This document shows, one piece after another, positions 38,873 to 45,675 of a stretch of 64,000 nucleotides of DNA (positions are counted from its first letter, which is position 1; each line of letters opens with the position of its first letter). The stretch comes from a virus. The DNA lies in the IMG/VR virus record IMGVR_UViG_3300037245_002806, positions 1 through 64,000 of that record; one strand, given 5' to 3'. Both the position numbers and the translations under genes were made by a program. The notes below the pieces were generated by a model. The model searched no databases and was not told the origin of the DNA. It saw only the letters and a list, made by a program, of their open reading frames with translations.

Positions 38873-39738
38873 GAGAATAATGCCCATTATTCGCATTTAT
38901 TCTCATCCTTAATAAGAGTAAATTAACCCCGCCGTACCCCCGTTTTGGCACCCGCCTTGCATGCGGATAGGGCGCCTATATCGGCCAGATGGCAGGATTA
39001 TTTTATGTGTTCCAAATCACCTTTTTAGCCGAATAGTGTTGCATCTTTAAAGGTGGGAAAAACCCATAGTTTTAGATCCTGTGCCACCTCGATCCGGGCT
39101 CGCTACATGACCCATGCCAGGAGAATTGTAAGGCTTTGCTTTCTACCCCATAAACGGCACCAATTATATGGATGGTCCGCCCACATCAAGCGCCATGCCA
39201 ACCCGAATCTACACCTATTATATACCGTGTTTTGGGTGTTTCTAAGTGCGCTTAAAATAAGGGTTTGGTGCGTTAGCGGCGAAATATCGAGATCACCATG
39301 CTAGGAGTCGTTTATATTTATTATCGGCCTTAAACGACCCCTCACGACGTCGAACAAAGCCTTTGTTCTCTAAGGGTTAGCGGGATTGTGGGTGTGGGGT
39401 TTTCACCTTTAAAGATTAAACGTAGAGATGCACACCTTATATGGATAGTTTGTGCGATTTGTCACACAACACATAATAAAAATAAATATTCCCGCGCGGA
39501 GCTTGAGGAAATCCTTTTTGGACTATTTTAGATATTTTAACTCTGACCTATCCGGTCGGGTATCCGGCACACCTCGGGCGGGCTCGCAATGATATAGATC
39601 ACACCTCCGATGTTTTCCTTGTTTTTCTCAAGAAACCGCCCAATGGGCCGCCCACTAATAGAGGATAGATTGCACGCTTCATGCCAACAATAAGGGTATA
39701 TCCCCCGGATAAAAAAGCCCTCTTATTGCATTATTTTC
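38873..39738. other. Divergent control region, possible origin
   Basis: About 870 bases between divergent promoters with only one plausible coding trace (39334-39531). More A/T-rich than the rest, especially near 39470-39500. Holds a GGGCGGG...TGATATAGA-like sequence in opposite orientation at 39577-39600. Such a region between early transcripts often carries operators or the replication origin; nothing more specific is visible. Confidence 0.45.
39334..39531 (+). pseudogene. Possible remnant of an HNH-type nuclease
   Basis: A 65-codon open frame with no start codon near its beginning. The C-terminal half (RRDAHLIWIVCAICHTTHNK, then YSRAELEEILFG) looks like the end of an HNH domain, CxxCHxxxH. 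No ribosome site. Could be decayed DNA from a mobile nuclease. Confidence 0.3.
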
Positions 39739-39767
39739 TTGACGCGGCCATATAAAGATGGTACCTT
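39739..39767 (+). promoter_or_regulatory. Early leaderless promoter, copy 7
   Basis: TTGACG, 17 bases, TACCTT, ATATAT, ATG. Starts the plus-strand early block. Confidence 0.65.
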
Positions 39768-39773
39768 ATATAT

Positions 39774-40271
39774 ATGGAAAGCAAGAAAGCGCAAAACGAA
39801 AACGAGGGAGAAACCATGACACACGAAATCCGAATTGCCAAGGGTAAGAAAAGCTGCGATAAATGCTCGGCCCATGGACTCTACTGGCACCAAAGCCGCG
39901 CCGGCAACTGGGTGTTATTCGAGTTGATCGACATCGTGGATGAGGCTGGCGACTCTGTAGATTCCACCCACCGCGCCCACTACGCTTACTGCGGCGCCGA
40001 CGTCGAGCAAGCGCCCGCCAAGGTTACCCCCGAAATCGACGCCGAAACCCGCAACGCTATCCACGAAGCGATCGGGGTTATCTACGATAATTGCGACGGT
40101 GCGACCCGCCGGGATGGCGCTGGCTTCTCGAAGCACGACGCCCGCTTTGGCCACGACCTTGCAAGGGCCGGCAGCCTGAGCAATAACATGGCCGCCGCTG
40201 GCCGCCGCATGGTAAAAAAATACCGCCGCCAGCTTACCGCGGCTGGCTTCGACCTCGACCGCTTGAATTAG
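39774..40271 (+). CDS. Conserved phage-type zinc protein
   Basis: 165 residues from the +1 ATG (MESKKAQNENEGETMTHE); an inner ATG at 39816 with GAGGGAGA upstream is a second possible start. CDKCSAHGLYWH binds metal; the C-terminal FSKHDARFGHDLARAGSLSN and KKYRRQL match a module common in phage proteins of unknown role. Confidence 0.7.
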   Translation: MESKKAQNENEGETMTHEIRIAKGKKSCDKCSAHGLYWHQSRAGNWVLFELIDIVDEAGDSVDSTHRAHYAYCGADVEQAPAKVTPEIDAETRNAIHEAIGVIYDNCDGATRRDGAGFSKHDARFGHDLARAGSLSNNMAAAGRRMVKKYRRQLTAAGFDLDRLN

Positions 40272-40287
40272 AGGGGGGATAGATACC

Positions 40288-40767
40288 ATGGCAAGTTTAT
40301 TCGACGTCCGGAGCAACGCGCTCCGACTCTTTAAAGAGCACGGGCTCGATGAGAAGGGTTGGAGCTTTGGCTTTGACAATGCAAAACGTAGATTCGGCCA
40401 GTGTAGCGCCGGCGCCAAGCGGATCACGATCTCGAAGCACCTGGCCGCCCTAAACACCTTGGAACGGGTGACCCAGACCATTAAACACGAGATCGCGCAT
40501 GCGCTCGCCGGCCCCGTTGGCCATGCCCGTGCATGGCGGATCATGGCCTTGAGGATCGGTTGTCCGCCTGTCCGGTGCTACTCTACCTCGGAGGTTGCTA
40601 CCCCGAGCGCGCCATATGAGGCTAAATGCCCCGGTTGCGGCATGGTGGCCAAAAAGTTTAAGCGCCCCCGCCGGCCTTCGTCCTGTGGTCGGTGCTCGCC
40701 CCGATACGACGCCCGTTTCCTTTTGACCTTTCTCGACGTGCGGGCTCGGCTCCGCCAGGGGAAATAA
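40288..40767 (+). CDS. SprT-like zinc metalloprotease
   Basis: 159 residues. HEIAHALAG (H67, E68, H71) with the downstream GHARAWRIMA is the SprT/Spartan catalytic pattern, and CPGC...CGRC near 113-140 is the family's C-terminal zinc ribbon. Spartan-type enzymes cut proteins on DNA; the phage role is unknown. ATG after AGAGGGGGG. Confidence 0.85.
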   Translation: MASLFDVRSNALRLFKEHGLDEKGWSFGFDNAKRRFGQCSAGAKRITISKHLAALNTLERVTQTIKHEIAHALAGPVGHARAWRIMALRIGCPPVRCYSTSEVATPSAPYEAKCPGCGMVAKKFKRPRRPSSCGRCSPRYDARFLLTFLDVRARLRQGK

Positions 40768-40768
40768 C

Positions 40769-41023
40769 ATGTATCGAACGATACCCAACGGAATCGACCT
40801 TACAGCGATTAGACAATGGATGTGGGATCACGTTGACATGTATCCCACCGACGTGGATCGGTTGGTGCACCTCTACTACCTCGACCACGTTCTAGATACC
40901 GAGATTGAGGCCAGGATCGATACCGCCGCGGGGAAGGTGGACCCCGCCCGGTACGTCGCCTTGGAAATCCAAGAATATTTCGCCCGAGGTTGGAAAAATG
41001 AGAAAAAGCCACCCTCGAATTAA
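40769..41023 (+). CDS. Hypothetical protein
   Basis: 84 residues, helical and acidic (DVDRLVHLYYLDHVLDTEIE). Starts just after the SprT stop. Function unknown. Confidence 0.65.
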   Translation: MYRTIPNGIDLTAIRQWMWDHVDMYPTDVDRLVHLYYLDHVLDTEIEARIDTAAGKVDPARYVALEIQEYFARGWKNEKKPPSN

Positions 41024-41047
41024 AAGCATAATTATCGCACTTTTTCC

Positions 41048-41076
41048 TTGACAGAACCGGTAGAATATCGTATATT
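41048..41076 (+). promoter_or_regulatory. Early leaderless promoter, copy 8
   Basis: TTGACA, 17 bases, TATATT, ATAAGT, ATG. Spacer identical over most of its length to copy 9. Confidence 0.85.
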
Positions 41077-41082
41077 ATAAGT

Positions 41083-41298
41083 ATGGAAAGCACAAAGAAA
41101 GGGGAAAGCACGATGACAGAAACACAGAGAAACGCTCTCCGCGCAATGGCCGCCCGGAACACCGGCGCCTTATTGGTTGGACCTTGGGGCGACCGTGAAG
41201 GCGCCAGTTGGTGCTGGCCGGAAACGGTACGGCTCTCCGACGATGCCGCCCGCGCTGTGCTCGCCCGCTTAGCCGAACTGGAAAGGAACGGACAATGA
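41083..41298 (+). CDS. Leaderless early protein
   Basis: 71 residues (MESTKKGESTMTETQRN). An inner ATG (41113) follows AAAGGGGAAAGC, so both a leaderless and a ribosome-site start are possible in one frame. Function unknown. Confidence 0.65.
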   Translation: MESTKKGESTMTETQRNALRAMAARNTGALLVGPWGDREGASWCWPETVRLSDDAARAVLARLAELERNGQ

Positions 41299-41663
41299 CT
41301 AACGAAGAAATCGCAATGTTAGCGCAAGAGGTTTACCAACTCGCCGCGGAATCCACCCGCAAGGGCGGATCGTGGAATCCTGGTGACCTAAAAGGGTTCG
41401 ATACCGGTAAGGCGCAACGGGCTTTCCAGATATTGACAAAGGCCGCCGGCGATCTCGATACCCTGGCGAAAGAAGGGGATCACACCGAAGGTGAATGCGA
41501 AGTATGCCAAGGCGCCGCCGCCGGTTGCGTAACATGCGGTGGATCCGGGCAAGCCCTTTACTGCTTGCGGACGGGTTGTGGGAGACCGGCAACCCACTTA
41601 GAGAACGTGGCCGGCGAAAGCCACGCCTATTGCGACGAGTGCACCACTGGAGGTACCCGATGA
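41295..41663 (+). CDS. Zinc protein with DnaJ-type motif
   Basis: 122 residues; ATG overlaps the previous stop (ATGA). CEVCQGAAAGCVTCGGSG is a DnaJ-like CxxCxGxG set, followed by CGRP and CDEC. Function unknown. Confidence 0.65.
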   Translation: MTNEEIAMLAQEVYQLAAESTRKGGSWNPGDLKGFDTGKAQRAFQILTKAAGDLDTLAKEGDHTEGECEVCQGAAAGCVTCGGSGQALYCLRTGCGRPATHLENVAGESHAYCDECTTGGTR

Positions 41664-41974
41664 ACTGTAACGAATGTGACCGCAAGGTGGTAAGGCGAAA
41701 CGCCATCGGGCAGTGCCAATGGTGCTCGGCGGAAGAAGCGCGGATCCTAAACCGCGCCGAATCGATCGCCAGGGAAAAGCACTACACCGTCGCGGAAGTG
41801 AACCGCCGCGCGGATCTGGCGCTCGAATCGGTACGGCTGGCCGATGCCGCTTCGAAGGCCGGCCCGCACACCGTACCGCCTTGGTTTGCCGCTGAGAATC
41901 TAATCCTGGGGCCGGCGGAAGTCGCCGCCAGATACCGAACCAACCTGGCGATGGCGGGAGATGTAAAACCATGA
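41660..41974 (+). CDS. Zinc-binding hypothetical protein
   Basis: 104 residues; ATG overlaps the previous TGA. CNECDRKVVRRNAIGQCQWC forms a zinc ribbon, the rest is helical. Function unknown. Confidence 0.6.
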   Translation: MNCNECDRKVVRRNAIGQCQWCSAEEARILNRAESIAREKHYTVAEVNRRADLALESVRLADAASKAGPHTVPPWFAAENLILGPAEVAARYRTNLAMAGDVKP

Positions 41975-42132
41975 GCATAATAATCGAGGTAGAAGAACAC
42001 GATCTTTGGGTAATCCGGTATGCGCTTAAAGTGCTCGCCCGCCGGGCTTTCTTGCCGCCTCTGCCGCCGGATGATTCCAAAACGCAAAAAGAAGCCGTCG
42101 AGGTTTTGCAAAAGCTCCACCGCCAGACGTAG
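41971..42132 (+). CDS. Small hypothetical protein
   Basis: 53 residues (MSIIIEVEEHDLWVIRYALK); ATG overlaps the previous stop. Helical. Last gene of its transcript unit. Confidence 0.55.
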   Translation: MSIIIEVEEHDLWVIRYALKVLARRAFLPPLPPDDSKTQKEAVEVLQKLHRQT

Positions 42133-42188
42133 CGACTAGGGATCTCACCGAAGGGGGATGCTAAAAAACCACCACTCACGCCGGGTAT

Positions 42189-42202
42189 GCTAAAATTTTA
42201 GC
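42189..42202. promoter_or_regulatory. Perfect palindrome upstream of promoter
   Basis: GCTAAAATTTTAGC, 35 bases before the -35 box of copy 9. A dimeric regulator site is possible. Confidence 0.35.
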
Positions 42203-42236
42203 GGCAAAATAAATACAAAATAAATCCCTTTTTCTC

Positions 42237-42265
42237 TTGACAAAACCGGTAGAATATCGTATATT
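42237..42265 (+). promoter_or_regulatory. Early leaderless promoter, copy 9
   Basis: TTGACA, 17 bases, TATATT, ATAAGT, ATG, with an A/T-rich tract upstream (AAATAAATACAAAATAAAT). Confidence 0.85.
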
Positions 42266-42271
42266 ATAAGT

Positions 42272-42559
42272 ATGGAAAGCAACAAAGAAACAAAGAAAAG
42301 CAAAGGGGAAAAAGCCATGACCCAGGAACAGATGGAGCAACTTATAGTAGCGGTGGACGACGGACGAATAACCGGTGAGTTTTTCGACGCCACGATAAAC
42401 GGTCGGGACCAATGGGTACCTGGCTCGGGCGGAAATGAGACCTGGACCCTGGCGCGAAATGGCCGCTCTTACCTGTACTGTTACAACCCGGCCACCCAGG
42501 AGCACGGTTGGCTGAACCAGAGCGATATAGTCGAGATGGAAAGCCCTTACGGGCTCTAG
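42272..42559 (+). CDS. Leaderless early protein
   Basis: 95 residues (MESNKETKKSKGEKA), with an inner ATG at 42317 after AGGGGAAAAA. Beta-rich with WTLARNGRSYLYCYNP. Function unknown. Confidence 0.65.
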   Translation: MESNKETKKSKGEKAMTQEQMEQLIVAVDDGRITGEFFDATINGRDQWVPGSGGNETWTLARNGRSYLYCYNPATQEHGWLNQSDIVEMESPYGL

Positions 42560-42566
42560 ATAGAAG

Positions 42567-42582
42567 GGGGGCGAAAGCCCCC
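42567..42582 (+). terminator. GNRA-loop hairpin
   Basis: GGGGGC GAAA GCCCCC right after the 42559 stop; no U-run, so it may act as an mRNA 3' stabiliser. Confidence 0.5.
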
Positions 42583-42897
42583 ACCCCGGCGGACGAGGGG
42601 ATGCACCCCGCTTATTTAGGCTAGCGCCGGGACGGCATAATAAAACCCTGTTAGCTCGAACCCTCGGGGCGCGAAAGCGCCCCATCTTTTTGCTCAGGGG
42701 AGCCCGCCCCGAGCCCGCCGTTTTTCGACCTCCCGCGCCGGCGCCAGGAGCACCGCATACTAACCCGCTGATAAGGTCTGTCTATCCCGATGCTACGCCG
42801 TTCCCAACTGGATAAAAGTGCACCGATTCCCGCCGTAGGCTCAGGGCCCGCCCTCATCGAGCCCTAAAAATAAATCCAAAATAAAGCACCTTTTTAC
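42583..42897 (+). other. Non-coding spacer
   Basis: About 315 bases between two early units. It holds the terminator at 42666 and otherwise no convincing ORF; GC-rich then an A/T-rich stretch before the next promoter. No tRNA fold found by eye. Confidence 0.5.
42666..42691 (+). terminator. Rho-independent terminator
   Basis: GGGGCGC GAAA GCGCCCC followed by ATCTTTTT: 7-bp GC stem, GNRA loop and U-run. Confidence 0.8.
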
Positions 42898-42926
42898 TTG
42901 ACAAAGCCGGTAGATATTGGTATATT
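42898..42926 (+). promoter_or_regulatory. Early leaderless promoter, copy 10
   Basis: TTGACA, 17 bases, TATATT, ATAAGT, ATG. Confidence 0.85.
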
Positions 42927-42932
42927 ATAAGT

Positions 42933-43082
42933 ATGGAAAACGAGAACGGGCGAAAAACAAAACTGGAAAAAGAATCCGCCGGCGAAAAGCAGAAATGCCC
43001 GACTTGCCGGTATCGCTGGCCGGGACATAACACAAGCTGCCCGGTGCTACGCTCGAATCGCCTACATGGAAAGAGTGAATAA
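42933..43082 (+). CDS. Leaderless small zinc protein
   Basis: 49 residues (MENENGRKTKLEKES). CPTCRYRWPGHNTSCP is a zinc-binding loop. Ends with TAATG overlap to the next gene. No ribosome site at the start. Confidence 0.6.
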   Translation: MENENGRKTKLEKESAGEKQKCPTCRYRWPGHNTSCPVLRSNRLHGKSE

Positions 43083-43249
43083 TGGACGAGATTAAGACAA
43101 TGCAGGATGGCAACAAGGTCCGCCACGAAGGGCCGTGCACGTGGTGCAAAACCTTCTCCACCCACCTGAAGCCCTCGGATCGCTGGATGCAACCCGGCGA
43201 ACTTATCTGCAACGGCTGCCAAAACCAACTAACCGAAAGCAAGAGGTAA
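43082..43249 (+). CDS. Small zinc protein
   Basis: 55 residues (MDEIKTMQDGNKV) with CTWC and CNGC, a zinc ribbon. TAATG overlap at its start. Function unknown. Confidence 0.6.
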   Translation: MDEIKTMQDGNKVRHEGPCTWCKTFSTHLKPSDRWMQPGELICNGCQNQLTESKR

Positions 43250-43253
43250 TCCG

Positions 43254-43916
43254 ATGACCAAAGAATGCACCCGCTGTGAAGGAATGCCCGCGATGGAGTG
43301 CCCCGACGAGCCCGTTTGCAAGCGGTGCGAAGGTACCGGGGAAGAGCCGGCGCCGTGTGGGTACGGGGAAGCCTCGTGCCAGGATGTGCAACTGAGGGAT
43401 CCTTCCTACACTTGCCACGACCACCCGGTGCCTGTGCCATGCGAAAAGTGCGGCGGTAACGGGTTGCTTGGCGAAAATGGCGAACGGGTGGAGCGCACCT
43501 CCCATGCCCCGATGAAAGCCTGCAACCGCTGCTTTGGATCGGGAGTCGAGCCCCCAGAGGATATCCGACGGGCGCCCACGCCGGCTGAGGTGATCGCCGG
43601 CGCCCACCCCGAGGTTGCCGCCCACGCCGAAAGGGTGGCCAACCCGCCGGCGCCGCCACCGCTTCGACCGTATTCCCCCATGGTGCATAACAACGGCACC
43701 GGACGCCAGGAGCTTGAAAGCCAACTCCGCAACGCCGGCGCCGCGGTACAAAATGCGATGGAAGCACTTCGCGCCGCCTACCCGAACGGGCGAGATTATT
43801 ACATCCAAGATACCCTGAAGGCCGCTTGCACCCAATGGGATGCCCGCTTCGAAAAACTGCAAACGGTTTACCGTGAGATCTTCCAGATCTACGAAAACGT
43901 CGCCGATCAAGAATAG
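43254..43916 (+). CDS. DnaJ-type zinc-finger protein
   Basis: 220 residues. CTRC, CKRCEGTG, CEKCGGNG and CNRCFGSG within the first 100 residues reproduce the repeated CxxCxGxG of the DnaJ Cys-rich domain without a J domain. The C-terminal half is helical with a Pro-rich linker. Function unknown. Confidence 0.7.
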   Translation: MTKECTRCEGMPAMECPDEPVCKRCEGTGEEPAPCGYGEASCQDVQLRDPSYTCHDHPVPVPCEKCGGNGLLGENGERVERTSHAPMKACNRCFGSGVEPPEDIRRAPTPAEVIAGAHPEVAAHAERVANPPAPPPLRPYSPMVHNNGTGRQELESQLRNAGAAVQNAMEALRAAYPNGRDYYIQDTLKAACTQWDARFEKLQTVYREIFQIYENVADQE

Positions 43917-43928
43917 GAGTAGAAACCG

Positions 43929-44147
43929 ATGTGCCAGAAAAGCATAAACGAAAGAGAACGGGAACAGGAAACCGAGCGCCGCAAGGTGGAAGCTCTCGAA
44001 AGGATTGCCGCCCGGCTGGAACAGCTAAACGGCACCGTCGCCAAAGCCCTTGAACCCCTTCAAAATCTCGGATACATCGACAACGTAGCCGAAAAGATTG
44101 CCGGCGAATTGGTAAATCTTTCCGCCGTGATCCATAAAAGGAAATAG
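43929..44147 (+). CDS. Small coiled-coil protein
   Basis: 72 residues; REREQETERRKVEALERIAA is a likely coiled coil. ATG after AGGAG. Function unknown. Confidence 0.6.
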   Translation: MCQKSINEREREQETERRKVEALERIAARLEQLNGTVAKALEPLQNLGYIDNVAEKIAGELVNLSAVIHKRK

Positions 44148-44151
44148 CCAA

Positions 44152-44397
44152 ATGGATATGTGCAAACTGGACGACCTGAAAGAGTGGGTTCGAGATTGGG
44201 CCGTGCACTACAGTCGAACCCCGGAGAAGTTTTACGCCCGCGTAGCCATGGTTGCCCGTGAACAACGGATCAACATGGAAAACGCCACCTCTGGCGGTAG
44301 ACACCCGACGTGGTGCGACCCGAAAGAATACCGGCGATGTGTCGAGCGCCTCGAAGATATCGCCCGCCGGCGCCCACCCCTCAAAACCCTCTGGTAG
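44152..44397 (+). CDS. Hypothetical protein
   Basis: 81 residues, helical and basic (WAVHYSRTPEKFYARVAMVA). Last gene before a strong terminator. Function unknown. Confidence 0.6.
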   Translation: MDMCKLDDLKEWVRDWAVHYSRTPEKFYARVAMVAREQRINMENATSGGRHPTWCDPKEYRRCVERLEDIARRRPPLKTLW

Positions 44398-44404
44398 TCA
44401 ACGG

Positions 44405-44431
44405 AGCCCCCCACCCCCAGGGGGGGCTTTT
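44405..44431 (+). terminator. Rho-independent terminator
   Basis: AGCCCCCC / GGGGGGCT stem followed by TTTT just after the 44397 stop. Confidence 0.75.
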
Positions 44432-44612
44432 CCCCACCTTGCCCGCGGTGGAATTCATCCCTATCCGGTGAACCCCTTTATCCACACCGCTTAGCCCCGT
44501 GGGGCTCATCCCCCTACGTTTAGTGCGAAATACCCCTTTCTACCCACACCTTTTGCCTTTCTACCAAGCGGCATCACCTAAACCCTTGTTTTACCTTGCT
44601 TTAATTGGATAG

Positions 44613-44648
44613 ATATATGCGCCTTATTGGCACGAAGCGTGCATATAT
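44613..44648 (+). promoter_or_regulatory. Nested inverted repeat before a small operon
   Basis: ATATATGC pairs with GCATATAT around an inner GCACG/CGTGC hairpin; TATATA lies eight bases before the ATG. The arrangement could be an operator with the -10 box in one arm. No good -35 box. Confidence 0.4.
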
Positions 44649-44655
44649 AAGAGGT

Positions 44656-44793
44656 ATGATGACAAAAACAGCAAAAAGCAACGGGGAAGCAAAAGCGGCC
44701 TCGACGGTTTTTGCGCCCACCGGGGATAACGCTACCGAGCCCAAAGGGCCGGTGGTAGGTAACCCGGTGGAGCTTTCGGGGGGATCAAAATGA
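44656..44793 (+). CDS. Small hypothetical protein
   Basis: 45 residues (MMTKTAKSNGEAKAA), low complexity. AGAGG is only one to four bases from the two ATGs, so the start is uncertain. Ends in ATGA overlap with the next gene. Confidence 0.5.
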   Translation: MMTKTAKSNGEAKAASTVFAPTGDNATEPKGPVVGNPVELSGGSK

Positions 44794-44897
44794 CTTTCGC
44801 AATTATCGCCTTTATCGCAATCGGTGTTATCTGGCTTAACTGCGCCTTCCCCGTGACCCCTTTTGGTCGCCTGGTTCTAACCCTTATCGGAAAATAG
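44790..44897 (+). CDS. Small membrane peptide
   Basis: 35 residues, mostly hydrophobic (FAIIAFIAIGVIWLNCAF). ATG overlaps the previous stop. Function unknown. Confidence 0.5.
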   Translation: MTFAIIAFIAIGVIWLNCAFPVTPFGRLVLTLIGK

Positions 44898-44906
44898 GAG
44901 CAAACC

Positions 44907-45017
44907 ATGGAAATTCCAGCGTACTACCCTTTCGGCGAGCCCGAGACCGTTCCGGATTTATGCTACAACTGCGATCGCCCGATGGATGACCACCACCCCG
45001 ATTGCCCGGACGCCTAA
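44907..45017 (+). CDS. Small Cys protein
   Basis: 36 residues; CYNCDRPMDDHHPDC is a compact zinc site. ATG with AGGAG upstream. Function unknown. Confidence 0.5.
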   Translation: MEIPAYYPFGEPETVPDLCYNCDRPMDDHHPDCPDA

Positions 45018-45029
45018 ACCCTACCCCTC

Positions 45030-45057
45030 GGGGGGCGAAAGCCCCCCACCTTCCTTT
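45030..45057 (+). terminator. GNRA-loop terminator
   Basis: GGGGGGC GAAA GCCCCCC then ACCTTCCTTTT, 12 bases after the 45017 stop. Confidence 0.65.
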
Positions 45058-45075
45058 TGCCCGATCTGACCCTTC

Positions 45076-45414
45076 CCTCTGCGAACGTCGCCTGATTAGG
45101 GGTGTTCGACTTCGCACACCTGGCCGGCGTTTCGAGGTGCTCCCTCTGCGAGCCGATCCGGTGCCCGCCTCTGCGAGCGATCCGGGGTGGCCCCTCTGCG
45201 AGCAAAAATGGGGTGTTCGACTTCGCACACCTGGCCGACATTTCACGTGGTCCCCTCTGCGAGCGTTTCGAGGTGGTCCCTCTGCGAGCCGATCCGGGGT
45301 GTTCGACTTCGCACACTATCTACGTCGATCCGGCGGTGCTCCTCTGCGAGCGTTTTAGGGGTGTCCGTCTTCGCACACCTGGCCGGCGTTTTAGGGGTGT
45401 TCGACTTCGCACAC
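45076..45414. repeat. Non-coding array of two alternating short repeats
   Basis: Five copies of GTGTTCGACTTCGCACAC (starting 45101, 45212, 45298, 45360 with two changes, 45396), each able to fold as a GTGTTCG/CGCACAC hairpin with one mismatch, and seven copies of CCTCTGCGAGC (near 45076, 45143, 45168, 45193, 45254, 45279, 45341). Spacers repeat fragments such as GGCCGGCGTTT and GATCCGG. No gene fits. Candidate iteron/centromere-like DNA or a multi-hairpin RNA. Confidence 0.7.
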
Positions 45415-45447
45415 CTCAACCTACCACATAATAAATGTATTTTATGC

Positions 45448-45476
45448 TTGCCTTATCTACGGGGTTTTGGTACTAT
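45448..45476 (+). promoter_or_regulatory. Early leaderless promoter, copy 11
   Basis: TTGCCT, 17 bases, TACTAT, ATACGT, ATG. The +1 ATG starts MEVGENG, a 7-codon ORF (45483-45506) whose stop lies just inside the next gene. Confidence 0.7.
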
Positions 45477-45498
45477 ATACGTATGGAGGTTGGAGAAA

Positions 45499-45675
45499 AT
45501 GGTTAAAGTTTTTCTCTGTTGGTTCGAAAACGGCCAATTCGCCGAGTGTAGGGCGCGAAGTGCCGAATCCGCCAAATCGTTTGTAAACTCCTATTACAAG
45601 CGCCCGGTGGTAAGCGTCGAGTTGACCACCGAATACCCTGCGGCGCTCCATGAGGCGCTCTGGAGTGCGGTTTAG
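45499..45675 (+). CDS. Small hypothetical protein
   Basis: 58 residues (MVKVFLCWFENGQFAECRA), with GGAGGTTGGAG upstream; overlaps the leaderless 7-codon ORF. Alpha/beta. Ends in TAGTG overlap with the HD gene. Confidence 0.6.
   Translation: MVKVFLCWFENGQFAECRARSAESAKSFVNSYYKRPVVSVELTTEYPAALHEALWSAV

Noticed and set aside
39053-39304. An 83-codon plus-strand ORF in the control region
   Set aside because: No ribosome site, no recognisable pattern, unusual composition for this genome.
42640-42690. A tRNA-like GGTTCGA on the minus strand
   Set aside because: The flanking bases do not pair into T, anticodon and acceptor stems.
42925-44304. A 459-codon open frame on the minus strand
   Set aside because: It lies opposite five well-supported plus-strand genes with ribosome sites, stop/start overlaps and zinc motifs; its translation is Arg/Pro/Ser-rich as expected for an antisense frame in GC-rich DNA.
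45076-45414. CRISPR array
   Set aside because: Repeat units are short, of two kinds, imperfect and irregularly spaced, and spacers repeat each other; no cas gene is present.
45002-45675. ORFs on both strands across the repeat array
   Set aside because: They arise from the repeats, rich in Arg/Ser with no start signals.
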